Assembly (NCBI RefSeq): GCF_900112285.1
Contig: NZ_FOKZ01000018.1
Location: forward strand, 1-64,000
Source: Polaromonas sp. OV174
Lineage (GTDB): Bacteria > Pseudomonadota > Gammaproteobacteria > Burkholderiales > Burkholderiaceae_C
Length of the DNA stretch: 64,000 nucleotides
Reading direction: 5' to 3'
Shown here piece by piece: positions 56,934 through 64,000 of this stretch. The notes under the pieces were generated by a model, which was not told the DNA's origin, did not search any database, and was given only the letters and a program-made list of their open reading frames with translations. The position numbers and the translations under genes were made by a program. Numbering within the stretch: position 1 is the stretch's first letter; every line of letters begins with the position of its first letter.

Positions 56934-58091
56934 TCAACTAGTTGACGGGCTGGATTTGTCCCCATCCACAGACAAGTCCGTAGGTGGCGCATGGCGGTAA
57001 GTCGCCGGCGTGCGGCTCAGCTTGATCGGCGAGGCGATGCCGGTGTAGTCCTCGCCTATGCGCACCACCATCTCGCGGTGCTGGGTATGCGGATGCTGCA
57101 GCGCAGCGTCCACCGACAAAATGGGAGCGCAGGGCACGCCCAGTTGCATCAAGGCCTCGGCCAGTTGCGCGCCGTCGTGTCCGGCCAGCGCCTGTACCAG
57201 CAGTTCACGCAATTCCTGGCGTTGCACCGAGCGTGCGCCCGCCTTGCTAAAGCGCGGGTCGCTGGCCAGGGCTTCGGTCCGCAGGTGCTGGCACAGCAGG
57301 CCGAATTGTTTGTCGTTGCCCACCGCCAGAAAGACCGGCACGGTGCGCGTGGGAAAGGCGTCGTAGGGGTAGATGTTGGGGTGGGCGTTGCCGGTGAGGG
57401 TAGGGCGTTTGCCGTTGCCAAACCAGTTGGCCGCATGCGGGTGCAGCAGCGACAGGCCGCAGTCGAACAGGCTGGCCTCGACAAACTGGCCCTTGCCGCT
57501 GCGCTCGCGCTCCTGCAGTGCCAGCAGCACGCCCAGCGCGGCATTGAGTCCGGTCACCATGTCGACCACCGGCAAACCGACGCGCAGGGGCTCGCCGCCG
57601 ACTTCGCCGTTGACGCTCATGATGCCTGTCATCGCCTGCACGGCCGCGTCGTAACCGGCCAGGCCGCCCAGCGGGCCATCGGCGCCGAAGCCGCTGACAC
57701 GGCAGTGGATCAGGCGCGGAAAGCGCTTGGCCAGGTCTTCGTAGCCCAGGCCCCACTTTTCCATGGTGCCGGTCTTGAAGTTTTCTATGACCACGTCGGC
57801 GCCTTCCAGCAGGCCCAGCAGCACCGCCTGGCCGGCGGCGCTGGCCAGGTCTAGCTGCATGCCGAGCTTGTTGCGATTCAGGCCCAGGTAGTAGGAGGCC
57901 ACGCCGTTCTGGAAGGGCGGGCCCCAGGCGCGCGTGTCGTCGCCTTGCGGCGGCTCGACCTTGAGCACGTCGGCGCCGTGGTCGCCCAGGATCTGGCCGC
58001 AATAGGGGCCGCCCAAAATGCGCGACAGGTCGATGACGCGTATGCCGGCCAGTGCGCCTTGCGGCCTGGTGGAGTTTGATTCGGTGTTCAT
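56934..58091 (-). CDS. Family III CoA-transferase (CaiB/BaiF)
   Basis: 385-residue CoA-transferase. The N-terminal IRVIDLSRILGGPYCGQILGD and the KVEPPQGDDTR loop are typical; the expected catalytic Asp is Asp177 in VVDMVTGL. Together with gcdH it suggests transfer of CoA to glutarate (as in the human SUGCT protein), which is inference from context. ATG 58091 is the family start; the open frame extends 21 codons further. It lies 7 bases from the Bug receptor stop. Confidence 0.92.
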   Translation of the reverse strand: MNTESNSTRPQGALAGIRVIDLSRILGGPYCGQILGDHGADVLKVEPPQGDDTRAWGPPFQNGVASYYLGLNRNKLGMQLDLASAAGQAVLLGLLEGADVVIENFKTGTMEKWGLGYEDLAKRFPRLIHCRVSGFGADGPLGGLAGYDAAVQAMTGIMSVNGEVGGEPLRVGLPVVDMVTGLNAALGVLLALQERERSGKGQFVEASLFDCGLSLLHPHAANWFGNGKRPTLTGNAHPNIYPYDAFPTRTVPVFLAVGNDKQFGLLCQHLRTEALASDPRFSKAGARSVQRQELRELLVQALAGHDGAQLAEALMQLGVPCAPILSVDAALQHPHTQHREMVVRIGEDYTGIASPIKLSRTPATYRHAPPTDLSVDGDKSSPSTS

Positions 58092-58098
58092 GACGCCC

Positions 58099-59073
58099 TC
58101 AATCTGCCTTGGCGCCGGACACCTTGATGACCTCACGCCACTTGGCGGTCTCACTACGCATGTAGCCCGCCAGTTGCGCCGGGGTGTATTGCGGCGGTGG
58201 CTCCAGGCCCTGCTCGGCCAGGCGCTGTTTCACGTCGGGCTGCTGCAGCACCTGGGTGAAGGCGGTATTGAGTTTGGCCACCACGTCCTGCGGTGTGCCT
58301 GCGGGCGCGACGATGCCGAAGAACACGCTGGCGTCGAAGTCCTTGACGCCTTGTTCCATCAAGGTGAGCACCTCGGGCAGGGCGCGCGAACGGGTGGCCG
58401 AGGTCACGCCCAGCACGCGCAGCTTGCCGGCCTTGATGTGGGGCAGGGCGGTCAGCACGTCGGTGAAGGACATGGCCACCTGGCCGCCCAGCAGGTCGTT
58501 GAGCGCCGGGCCCGTGCCCTTGTAGGGAATGTGCTGGATGTCGGTGCCGGCGCGCATATTGAACAGCACGCCCGCCAGGTGTGACGACGCGCCGCTGCCC
58601 GAGGAAGCAAAGGACAGCTTGCCGGGATTGGCCTTGACGTAGGCGATCAGCTCTTTCACGCTTTTGGCCGGCACACTAGGGTGCACCACCAGCACATTGG
58701 GCAGGTAGCCGACCTGGATGATGGGCGAGAAGCTTTTGACCGGGTCGTAATTGATCTTCTGGTACAGGTTCACGTTGATTGCCAGCGGCGCCGAAGTGCC
58801 GAACAGCAGCGTGTAGCCGTCTGCCGGGGCGCGCGCGACGTAATCGGCGCCTATGTTGGCGCCGGCGCCGGCCTTGTTCTCGACGATCATGGTCTGGCCC
58901 AGTATGGGCTGGATGGCGTTGGCCAGTGTGCGCGACATGGCGTCGGTCGGTCCGCCGGGCGCATAGGGAACGATCAGCGACAAGGTCTTGTGCGGGAAGG
59001 GGGTTTGGGCCCAGGCGGAGCCAGCGCCTGCCAGGCAGGCCAGTGCGATCAGACAGGTTCTGCGAGTGTTCAT
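58099..59073 (-). CDS. Bug/TctC-type tripartite tricarboxylate receptor
   Basis: 324 residues. The signal peptide is 1-22 (GSAWA-Q), followed by the Bug hallmark FPHKTLSLIVPYAPGGPTDAMSR and VENKAGAGANIGADYVARA. It is probably the periplasmic receptor for the acid handled by the neighbouring CoA-transferase and acyl-CoA dehydrogenases; glutarate or a related dicarboxylate is a guess. ATG 59073 is chosen by the signal peptide; sequence further upstream is out of family. Same strand as its neighbours, 38 bases after the AidB-like gene. Confidence 0.91.
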   Translation of the reverse strand: MNTRRTCLIALACLAGAGSAWAQTPFPHKTLSLIVPYAPGGPTDAMSRTLANAIQPILGQTMIVENKAGAGANIGADYVARAPADGYTLLFGTSAPLAINVNLYQKINYDPVKSFSPIIQVGYLPNVLVVHPSVPAKSVKELIAYVKANPGKLSFASSGSGASSHLAGVLFNMRAGTDIQHIPYKGTGPALNDLLGGQVAMSFTDVLTALPHIKAGKLRVLGVTSATRSRALPEVLTLMEQGVKDFDASVFFGIVAPAGTPQDVVAKLNTAFTQVLQQPDVKQRLAEQGLEPPPQYTPAQLAGYMRSETAKWREVIKVSGAKAD

Positions 59074-59111
59074 GCTTGTCTCCTTGGATGTTGTGATGTG
59101 GGCGGCGGGAT

Positions 59112-60836
59112 TCAGGCGCTCAGAAAAATGCGCTCGACCTCGGCTTGGGCTTCGGGGTCGCTGTCGTGCCCGGTGGCCAGCGGGTCGGCCGGCAGCAGGC
59201 GGTGCCGCAGTACCAGTTGCGCCAGGTGCAGTCGATCGGGTGTGCCTATGCGCGAGGATTCCCAGGCCATCGCCACTGCCGTGGTGGTGTGATAAAGCGC
59301 CGAAGCCGCGCGCCGCGCCAGCGCTTCGCCGCCATCGGCCACGGCGGCCTGGGCCAGCGACGCGGCCCGCGCCATCACGTCCCGCAGGCTGGCGGCCAGC
59401 GCGTCGTCCAGCTTTGTCTCGGCCAGCAGTTGCTCCAGATGCGCCATCAGCGCTGTCAGCGAATCTTCGCGCCGGATCGCGCGTATCACGTCCAGCGCCA
59501 CGATATTGCTGGTGCCTTCCCAGATCGAGCCCAGGTGTGCGTCGCGCACCAGGCGCGGATCGGTCCACTCCTCGATGTAGCCGCAGCCGCCGCGCACTTC
59601 CATGGCGTCGCCAGTGACCTTGCGCGCGTCGCGGCAGGCGCGGAACTTGATCAGCGGCGTCAAAATGCGCGCCAGGCGCAAGGCGTTGGCATCACCGGCG
59701 TCGGCGCGGCGCAGCGCCTCGGCGGTCTGGAACACCATGGTGCGGGCCTGCTCGCTGGGCAGCAGCAGCTTCAGCAGCTGGCGGCGCATCAGCGGCAGAT
59801 TGATGAGCTTCTTGCCGAAGGCCTGGCGGTTGCGGGCGATGAAAAAAGCTTCGCTGACCGCGCGGCGCATCAGGCCGGCGGCGCGCACACCGTTGGACAG
59901 GCGCGAGTTGTTGACCATGTCGGCCATCTGCACAAAGCCGCGGCCCTGTTCACCCACCAGCCAGGCGCGCGCGCCTTCGAGGCGAATCTCGCCGCTGGCC
60001 ATGGAGCGCGTGCCCAGCTTGTCTTTCAGGCGGATGATGCGGTAGTGGTTGTGCGTGCCGTCGTCCAGATCGCGCGGCAGCAGGAACAGCGACACGCCCT
60101 TGAGGCCGGGCTGGCCGCCTTGGCCGTCTTCATCCACGCGCGCCAGCACCATGGCCAGCGCGGCATCGGGGTTGGAGCAAAACCATTTGTCGCCGGTCAG
60201 CAGCCAAGCGCCGGGATGCTCGGGGTCGGGTCTTGCCACGGTTTCGGTCACGGCGATGTCTGAGCCTGCGGCCTGCTCGGTCATGAACATCGCGCCCTGC
60301 GAAAGCTCATCCATGTCCAGGCTGGTGAGTGAGGGCAGGTAGCGTTGCACCAGTTCGGGCGTACCGAATTTCTTCAGCGTGCGCGTCAGCGAGTCGGTCA
60401 TGGAGACCGGGCAGCACAGGCCAAACTCGGCCTGCACGAAGAGGTAGGTCAGCGCGTACTTGGCGATGGACGGCAGCTGGCCCTGCCAGCCCAGCACGTC
60501 CTGGCGGTGCGAGATTGCCGCCAGCGCGTATTGGCTGAAAGCCAGGCGCTCCATCTCGACGTAAGCCGGGTGCTTGATGACCTTTTGCTCGTCGCGCCCG
60601 CTGCGCGAGCGGAGCTGCAGTTCCGGCGGGTTTTTGTCGGCGGTGTTCGCCAGATCGTCCAGCGTGCCGCCGGCCAGCGCGCCCAGCTTTTCGAGATGCG
60701 GCGTCAGGTGCGCCAGCAACTCGGGTTGCAGGTAGACCTGCAGCAGCGCGCGCAGGCCGGGGTCTGTGGTGTAGAGGTTGGCGCCGTGCTGGTCGGGCAC
60801 CGGGTGGCAGATTGCTTCTGTCTGGTTGATGGACAT
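59112..60836 (-). CDS. AidB-like acyl-CoA dehydrogenase family protein
   Basis: 574 residues, about 180 longer than a standard acyl-CoA dehydrogenase, as in the AidB group with its C-terminal extension. The FAD-site segments FMTEQAAGSDIAVTET (near 188-203) and GDKWFCSNPDA (near 219-229) are seen, as is the GCGYIEEWTDPRLVRDAHLGSIWEGTS region (in parts). AidB proteins have weak dehydrogenase activity and DNA binding in E. coli. Context favours a catabolic role here. ATG 60836 follows AAGGAGAG. It is the first gene of the set AidB-Bug-CoA-transferase-gcdH. Confidence 0.91.
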   Translation of the reverse strand: MSINQTEAICHPVPDQHGANLYTTDPGLRALLQVYLQPELLAHLTPHLEKLGALAGGTLDDLANTADKNPPELQLRSRSGRDEQKVIKHPAYVEMERLAFSQYALAAISHRQDVLGWQGQLPSIAKYALTYLFVQAEFGLCCPVSMTDSLTRTLKKFGTPELVQRYLPSLTSLDMDELSQGAMFMTEQAAGSDIAVTETVARPDPEHPGAWLLTGDKWFCSNPDAALAMVLARVDEDGQGGQPGLKGVSLFLLPRDLDDGTHNHYRIIRLKDKLGTRSMASGEIRLEGARAWLVGEQGRGFVQMADMVNNSRLSNGVRAAGLMRRAVSEAFFIARNRQAFGKKLINLPLMRRQLLKLLLPSEQARTMVFQTAEALRRADAGDANALRLARILTPLIKFRACRDARKVTGDAMEVRGGCGYIEEWTDPRLVRDAHLGSIWEGTSNIVALDVIRAIRREDSLTALMAHLEQLLAETKLDDALAASLRDVMARAASLAQAAVADGGEALARRAASALYHTTTAVAMAWESSRIGTPDRLHLAQLVLRHRLLPADPLATGHDSDPEAQAEVERIFLSA

Positions 60837-60846
60837 GATGGGCGGC

Positions 60847-60966
60847 TCTCCTTGCTGCATTGTTTGCCTTGTGCTCATGCCTGTCCAATAGTGAATAGGG
60901 CTTGAGCGATATATTTTTTAATCATGAAATTGCGCTGCTTTCTGGCCCGGGCGGCGCGCCGCCTAC
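60847..60966 (+). pseudogene. Degraded copy of a lysR promoter and 5' end
   Basis: The stretch TCCAATAGTGAATAGGGCTT, then GAGCGATATATTTTTTAATC, ATGAAATTGCGC, CTTTCTGGCC, CGGGCGGCGCGCCGCC matches the region 62352-62505 upstream of and within the intact lysR. Two gaps (about 7 and 24 bases) remove parts of the coding sequence. Even the CTCCTTG-GCATTGTTTGC leader on the left matches. The remnant runs straight into the stop codon of the serine hydrolase gene. Confidence 0.75.
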
Positions 60967-62297
60967 TGCGGATGGGCCAGCAGGTGTTTGGCCAGTGCGT
61001 GGTAGGCCGGCAGTGAGGTGGGGTCGTTAGCCGGGTTCCCCGCCACCGGGTGCGAGGCGAAGCGGGCGATGACCATTTCAGCCTTGGGATCGATATAGAT
61101 CGCCTGGCCATGAACGCCGCGCGCCGAATAGGCGCCGTGCTCGTTGTGCGACACCCACCACATGTCGCGGTAGCTCCAGCCCGCCAGCGTCTTGTAGCCG
61201 GCTTTGGCGAACTCGGCCTTGCCGGCCCCGTTGCGAATGTCGGCCACGACCTTTTGGGGCACGATTTGCTGGCCGTTGTAGCGGCCGCCCTGTCGCATCA
61301 TTTCGCCGAACCTGGCCATGTCGCGCAGGCTCGCGTTCAGCCCGCCGCCGGCGAATTCGGTGCCCGTGCTGTCTATCGTGAAATAGGCGTCCTGCTCGGC
61401 ACCGAGCTTGCTCCAGATGCGTTCCTGCAGGTTTTCACCGATCGACTTGCCGGTTGCGCGGCGTATCACCCAGCCCAGCGCGTCGCTGTTGACCGTCTTG
61501 TACGCAAAGGCCTGGCCGTGCGCGCCTTCTTTCTTGATCGTCAGCAGGAACTCGTAGAAGGACTTTGGCCCCTCGTAGCCGGGCGGGCGCGGCGTCACGC
61601 CGCCGGCACGCGTGTGGTCAAAGATTTCAGCCTTGGGGTTGGCATAGTTCTCGGAGTACTTGATGCCGGTGGTCATGTCTAGCAACTGGCGCACCGTGAC
61701 GTCGCCAAAACCGGTGTCCTTGAGTTCGGGAACGTAGGTCGAGGTGAGCGCGTTCTCGTCGATCACACCCTCGGCCACCAGCATGGCACCCAGTGTGCCT
61801 ATGAAGGACTTGGTCACCGACATCGCGATGTGCGAACCCTGAGGCTTGAGCGCACCGAAGTAGCGCTCGTAGACGATGCGGCCCTTGTGCAGCACCACGA
61901 TGCCGTCGGTGTAGTTGGCGCCCAGCGATTGCGCCCAGCTCATGGTCTCGCCACTGCCCATCACCTGAAAACTCACGCCGTCGATGTCCTGGCGCGGGGC
62001 CACGGGCAACACGCTGACCGGCCCGGTGCCGTGCGCCACGTTGCTGGTGGGCACAAACTGGCGGTAGTTGGAAAAGGACCAGCGTATCTGCGGAAACTTG
62101 CGAAAGCTGCCATCGGCGAACTGAATCATTTTGTCGGCGGGGGGCGGAGAACCCGTCATCCAGCCCATCGTGATCGGATCGCTGGCCTGGGCATCCAGAA
62201 ACTTCGGCGCGGTTTGCGCGCCCGCCTGCAGGCTGGTCACGAGCAAGGCCATGGCGGCCGCCCATCGCGCCGGGTTCTTTTTCACTGAGTCGATCAT
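60963..62297 (-). CDS. Serine hydrolase, beta-lactamase class C/NylB-like
   Basis: 444 residues. A signal peptide covers about 1-27 (LQAGA-Q). A penicillin-binding-protein-like transpeptidase fold follows, with Ser160-x-x-Lys163 (SVTKSF) as the catalytic motif, a Tyr-x-Asn-like YSENYA near 225, and a late HGQ segment. The closest family by eye is the class C/6-aminohexanoate-oligomer hydrolase group. The substrate is unknown; amide or ester cleavage is likely. ATG 62297 is the start with a proper signal peptide. It is divergent from lysR and sits between two copies of the lysR upstream region. Confidence 0.9.
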   Translation of the reverse strand: MIDSVKKNPARWAAAMALLVTSLQAGAQTAPKFLDAQASDPITMGWMTGSPPPADKMIQFADGSFRKFPQIRWSFSNYRQFVPTSNVAHGTGPVSVLPVAPRQDIDGVSFQVMGSGETMSWAQSLGANYTDGIVVLHKGRIVYERYFGALKPQGSHIAMSVTKSFIGTLGAMLVAEGVIDENALTSTYVPELKDTGFGDVTVRQLLDMTTGIKYSENYANPKAEIFDHTRAGGVTPRPPGYEGPKSFYEFLLTIKKEGAHGQAFAYKTVNSDALGWVIRRATGKSIGENLQERIWSKLGAEQDAYFTIDSTGTEFAGGGLNASLRDMARFGEMMRQGGRYNGQQIVPQKVVADIRNGAGKAEFAKAGYKTLAGWSYRDMWWVSHNEHGAYSARGVHGQAIYIDPKAEMVIARFASHPVAGNPANDPTSLPAYHALAKHLLAHPQ

Positions 62298-62351
62298 GGT
62301 GTAGCCCTTGAAGAATTTGCTGGGTTGGGGAATTGCCGTCGCAGGATGGGT

Positions 62352-62505
62352 TGACTCCTTGGCGCATTGTTTGCGCCGCAACCATACATGTCCAATATTG
62401 AATATGGCTTGAACGATATAATTTTTTAATCATGGAATTTCGCCATCTGCGCTACTTTCTGGTCCTGGCCGAAGAGCTGCATTTCGGCCGGGCGGCACGC
62501 CGCCT
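62352..62505. repeat. Intact copy of the duplicated lysR upstream region
   Basis: Contains ATATTGAATATGGCTTGAAC and GATATAATTTTTTAAT, with ATATTGAATAT as an inverted element, then the lysR start and first 24 codons. It is the counterpart of 60847-60966. It should hold the LysR binding site and divergent promoters. Confidence 0.75.
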
Positions 62506-63358
62506 GTCCATCTCGCAGCCGCCGCTCTCCCTGAACATCCAGCAACTTGAAGCCTCGGTCGGTGCGCGCCTGTTCACCCGCAACAGCAAGGAGGTGCGGC
62601 TGACGGCCGCAGGCAAGGCTTTTGTGCCGCGCGCACGCGCCGTGCTGGAGCAAGCGGGCGAAGCGGCGCGCCATGCGCGGGATGTGGAGCAGGGGCTGGC
62701 GGGGCGGCTGCACATCGGTTTCGTGGGCGCCATGTTGTACCGCGGCCTGCCGCAGATGCTGCGCAAGTTCCAGGCGCAACACCCTTTGCTGCGGGTGGTG
62801 CTCAGGGAACTCAATTCGCAAGACCAGCTGGTCGAGCTCGCCCATGACCAGCTCGACGTGGGTTTTGTCCACAGCACCCGGCTGCCGGCAGAGATGCAGC
62901 ATCAGCTGTTTGCCAGCGAGCCTTTTGTCTGCTGCCTGCCGGCAGACCACCCGCTGGCGCGCAAGCGCACTTTGCCACTGCAACTGCTGCAGGGCGAGTC
63001 GTTTGTGATGTTCGCGCGCAGTGCCTCGCCGGACTACTATGAACGCATCCTGACCATCTGCACCGATGCCGGCCTGTACCCCGAAGTCCGGCACCAGGTG
63101 CGCCACTGGCTCAGCGTGGTGTCGCTGGTCTCGCAAGGCCTGGGTGTGGCGCTGGTGCCGGCGGCCTTGCGCCATTCGGCCTTGGGTGGCGTGGTGTTTG
63201 TGCCGCTGGATGCGGGCGTCGCGCATTCGCAGTCCTATTGCATCTGGAAAACGGCACACGACAACGCGGCGCTCACGGCTTTTCTGGCGGTGATGCAAAT
63301 CGAGGCGGCGCGGCAGGCAAAAAGCGAAAAGACGACGCAACCCAAAACAACTTCATAA
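62432..63358 (+). CDS. LysR-family transcriptional regulator (CatM/BenM-like group)
   Basis: 308 residues. The N-terminal helix-turn-helix has the HFGRAARRLSISQPPLSLNIQQLE pattern (residues 17-40, given in parts elsewhere), typical of the CatM/CbbR-like subgroup. A substrate-binding domain covers about 90-295. It is divergent from the serine hydrolase gene. A second degraded copy of its promoter lies upstream of the AidB-like operon, so it may regulate both. The inducer is unknown. Confidence 0.93.
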   Translation: MEFRHLRYFLVLAEELHFGRAARRLSISQPPLSLNIQQLEASVGARLFTRNSKEVRLTAAGKAFVPRARAVLEQAGEAARHARDVEQGLAGRLHIGFVGAMLYRGLPQMLRKFQAQHPLLRVVLRELNSQDQLVELAHDQLDVGFVHSTRLPAEMQHQLFASEPFVCCLPADHPLARKRTLPLQLLQGESFVMFARSASPDYYERILTICTDAGLYPEVRHQVRHWLSVVSLVSQGLGVALVPAALRHSALGGVVFVPLDAGVAHSQSYCIWKTAHDNAALTAFLAVMQIEAARQAKSEKTTQPKTTS

Positions 63359-63433
63359 GCCCCACAGCGCCCTGTGGAAAACAGGGGCGACTACAGTAGG
63401 GCCTTATACGAATCCAACCCCGGAGCCAAGACC

Positions 63434-63970
63434 ATGACGACTGAAACCATCACCCTGGGCGGCGGCTGCTTCTGGTGCACCGAGGCGGTGTACGTCAAGG
63501 TGCGCGGCGTCATCGATGTCGAGTCGGGCTACAGCAACGGCCAGGAAGCGCGCCCCAGCTACGAGGACGTCTGCACCGGGCGCACCGGCTGCAACGAGGT
63601 CGTGAAGCTGGTGTACGACCCGGCCGAGATCACGCTGGGCGAGATCCTCGAAATCTTCTTCGTGATCCATGACCCGACCACGCTGAACCGCCAGGGTAAT
63701 GACGCGGGCACGCAGTACCGCAGCGGCATTTATTATTCGACGCCCGAGCAAAAGCAGGTGGCCGACGACATGATCCGCCAGATGAGTCAGGACAAGCTGT
63801 TTGGCCAAGCGATAGTGACCGAGGTGCTGCCGCTGGCCAATTACTGGCCGGCCGAGGATTACCACCAGGACTTTTTCGAGAAAAACCCCTACCAGGGCTA
63901 TTGCATGGCCGTGGCCGCGCCCAAGGTGGAGAAGTTTCGCAAAACCTTTGCGGCGCGGGTCAAGGCTTGA
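63434..63970 (+). CDS. msrA: Peptide methionine sulfoxide reductase MsrA
   Basis: 178-residue repair enzyme that reduces the S form of methionine sulfoxide in proteins. The active-site motif GGCFWCTEA (catalytic Cys12) opens the protein, followed by VKVRGVIDVESGYSNG and the YRSGIYY and HQDFFEKNP motifs. ATG 63434 is the family start; the frame extends 20 codons further upstream without similarity. It begins 75 bases after the lysR stop. Confidence 0.95.
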   Translation: MTTETITLGGGCFWCTEAVYVKVRGVIDVESGYSNGQEARPSYEDVCTGRTGCNEVVKLVYDPAEITLGEILEIFFVIHDPTTLNRQGNDAGTQYRSGIYYSTPEQKQVADDMIRQMSQDKLFGQAIVTEVLPLANYWPAEDYHQDFFEKNPYQGYCMAVAAPKVEKFRKTFAARVKA

Positions 63971-64000
63971 TGCGTGAGAGAACGGTTTTCGCCTTGAAAA

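Overview
This 64 kb window is a GC-rich bacterial chromosome segment with the gene content, codon use and repeat families of a betaproteobacterium. Order Burkholderiales, family Comamonadaceae (Polaromonas/Rhodoferax/Variovorax-like) is the most likely home. This rests on the cluster folC-SPOR-cvpA-purF-metZ-gltX, the several Bug-type solute receptors, and two short interspersed repeat families. It is not a phage, plasmid or CRISPR region; no transposase or integrase was seen.

Layout. 0-10.6 kb: OmpA-type lipoprotein, aldo/keto reductase, YbaK deacylase, plsY, a retropepsin-like protease, yajQ, murB, argG with ppnP, an ECF sigma/anti-sigma pair, a glycine-zipper protein and an ArsC-like reductase. 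10.8-15.1 kb: proline iminopeptidase, a hybrid histidine kinase with its LuxR-type regulator, and two small envelope proteins. 15.2-23 kb: folC to gltX, then five tRNA genes (Ala, Glu, Asp, Glu, Asp), with the Glu-Asp pair present twice. 23.2-28.8 kb: a propionate/methylcitrate locus (Bug receptor, prpB, prpD) opposite prpR, with a visible sigma-54 promoter. 28.8-36.7 kb: membrane proteins, alkylation repair (ogt and an Ada-AlkA fusion), phosphomannomutase, and waaC-waaA for the LPS core. 36.8-40.1 kb: an accessory block of GFA protein, nitrilase, methyltransferase and LysR regulator. 40.4-46.7 kb: dodecin, universal stress protein, VOC protein, a sodium symporter, a JmjC-like protein, then the distal part of an efflux operon. 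46.7-51.8 kb: RND pump, adaptor and TetR repressor. 52-54.6 kb: CheW and a chemoreceptor. 54.8-64 kb: YdcF protein, glutaryl-CoA dehydrogenase, family III CoA-transferase, second Bug receptor, AidB-like dehydrogenase, serine hydrolase, LysR regulator and msrA.

The most striking signal is two short interspersed repeat families, called R1 and R2 here. R1 (about 70-80 bp, five copies, one pair in tandem) ends in GTGGGGGC and supplies the GTG start codon of both ybaK and waaC, so both proteins begin M-G-A-K. R2 (about 50-65 bp, partly palindromic) lies between genes and also inside genes as in-frame, stop-free insertions: folC and alkA in one orientation, waaC, waaA and probably the SPOR gene in the other. 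Within each orientation the same reading frame is used, so unrelated proteins carry a similar short peptide. A third case is a degraded second copy of a lysR 5' end and its promoter region between the AidB-like gene and the serine hydrolase.

Starts were moved downstream where a ribosome-binding site and family length favoured it. All functions come from recognition of motifs and family resemblance by eye; no database search was run.
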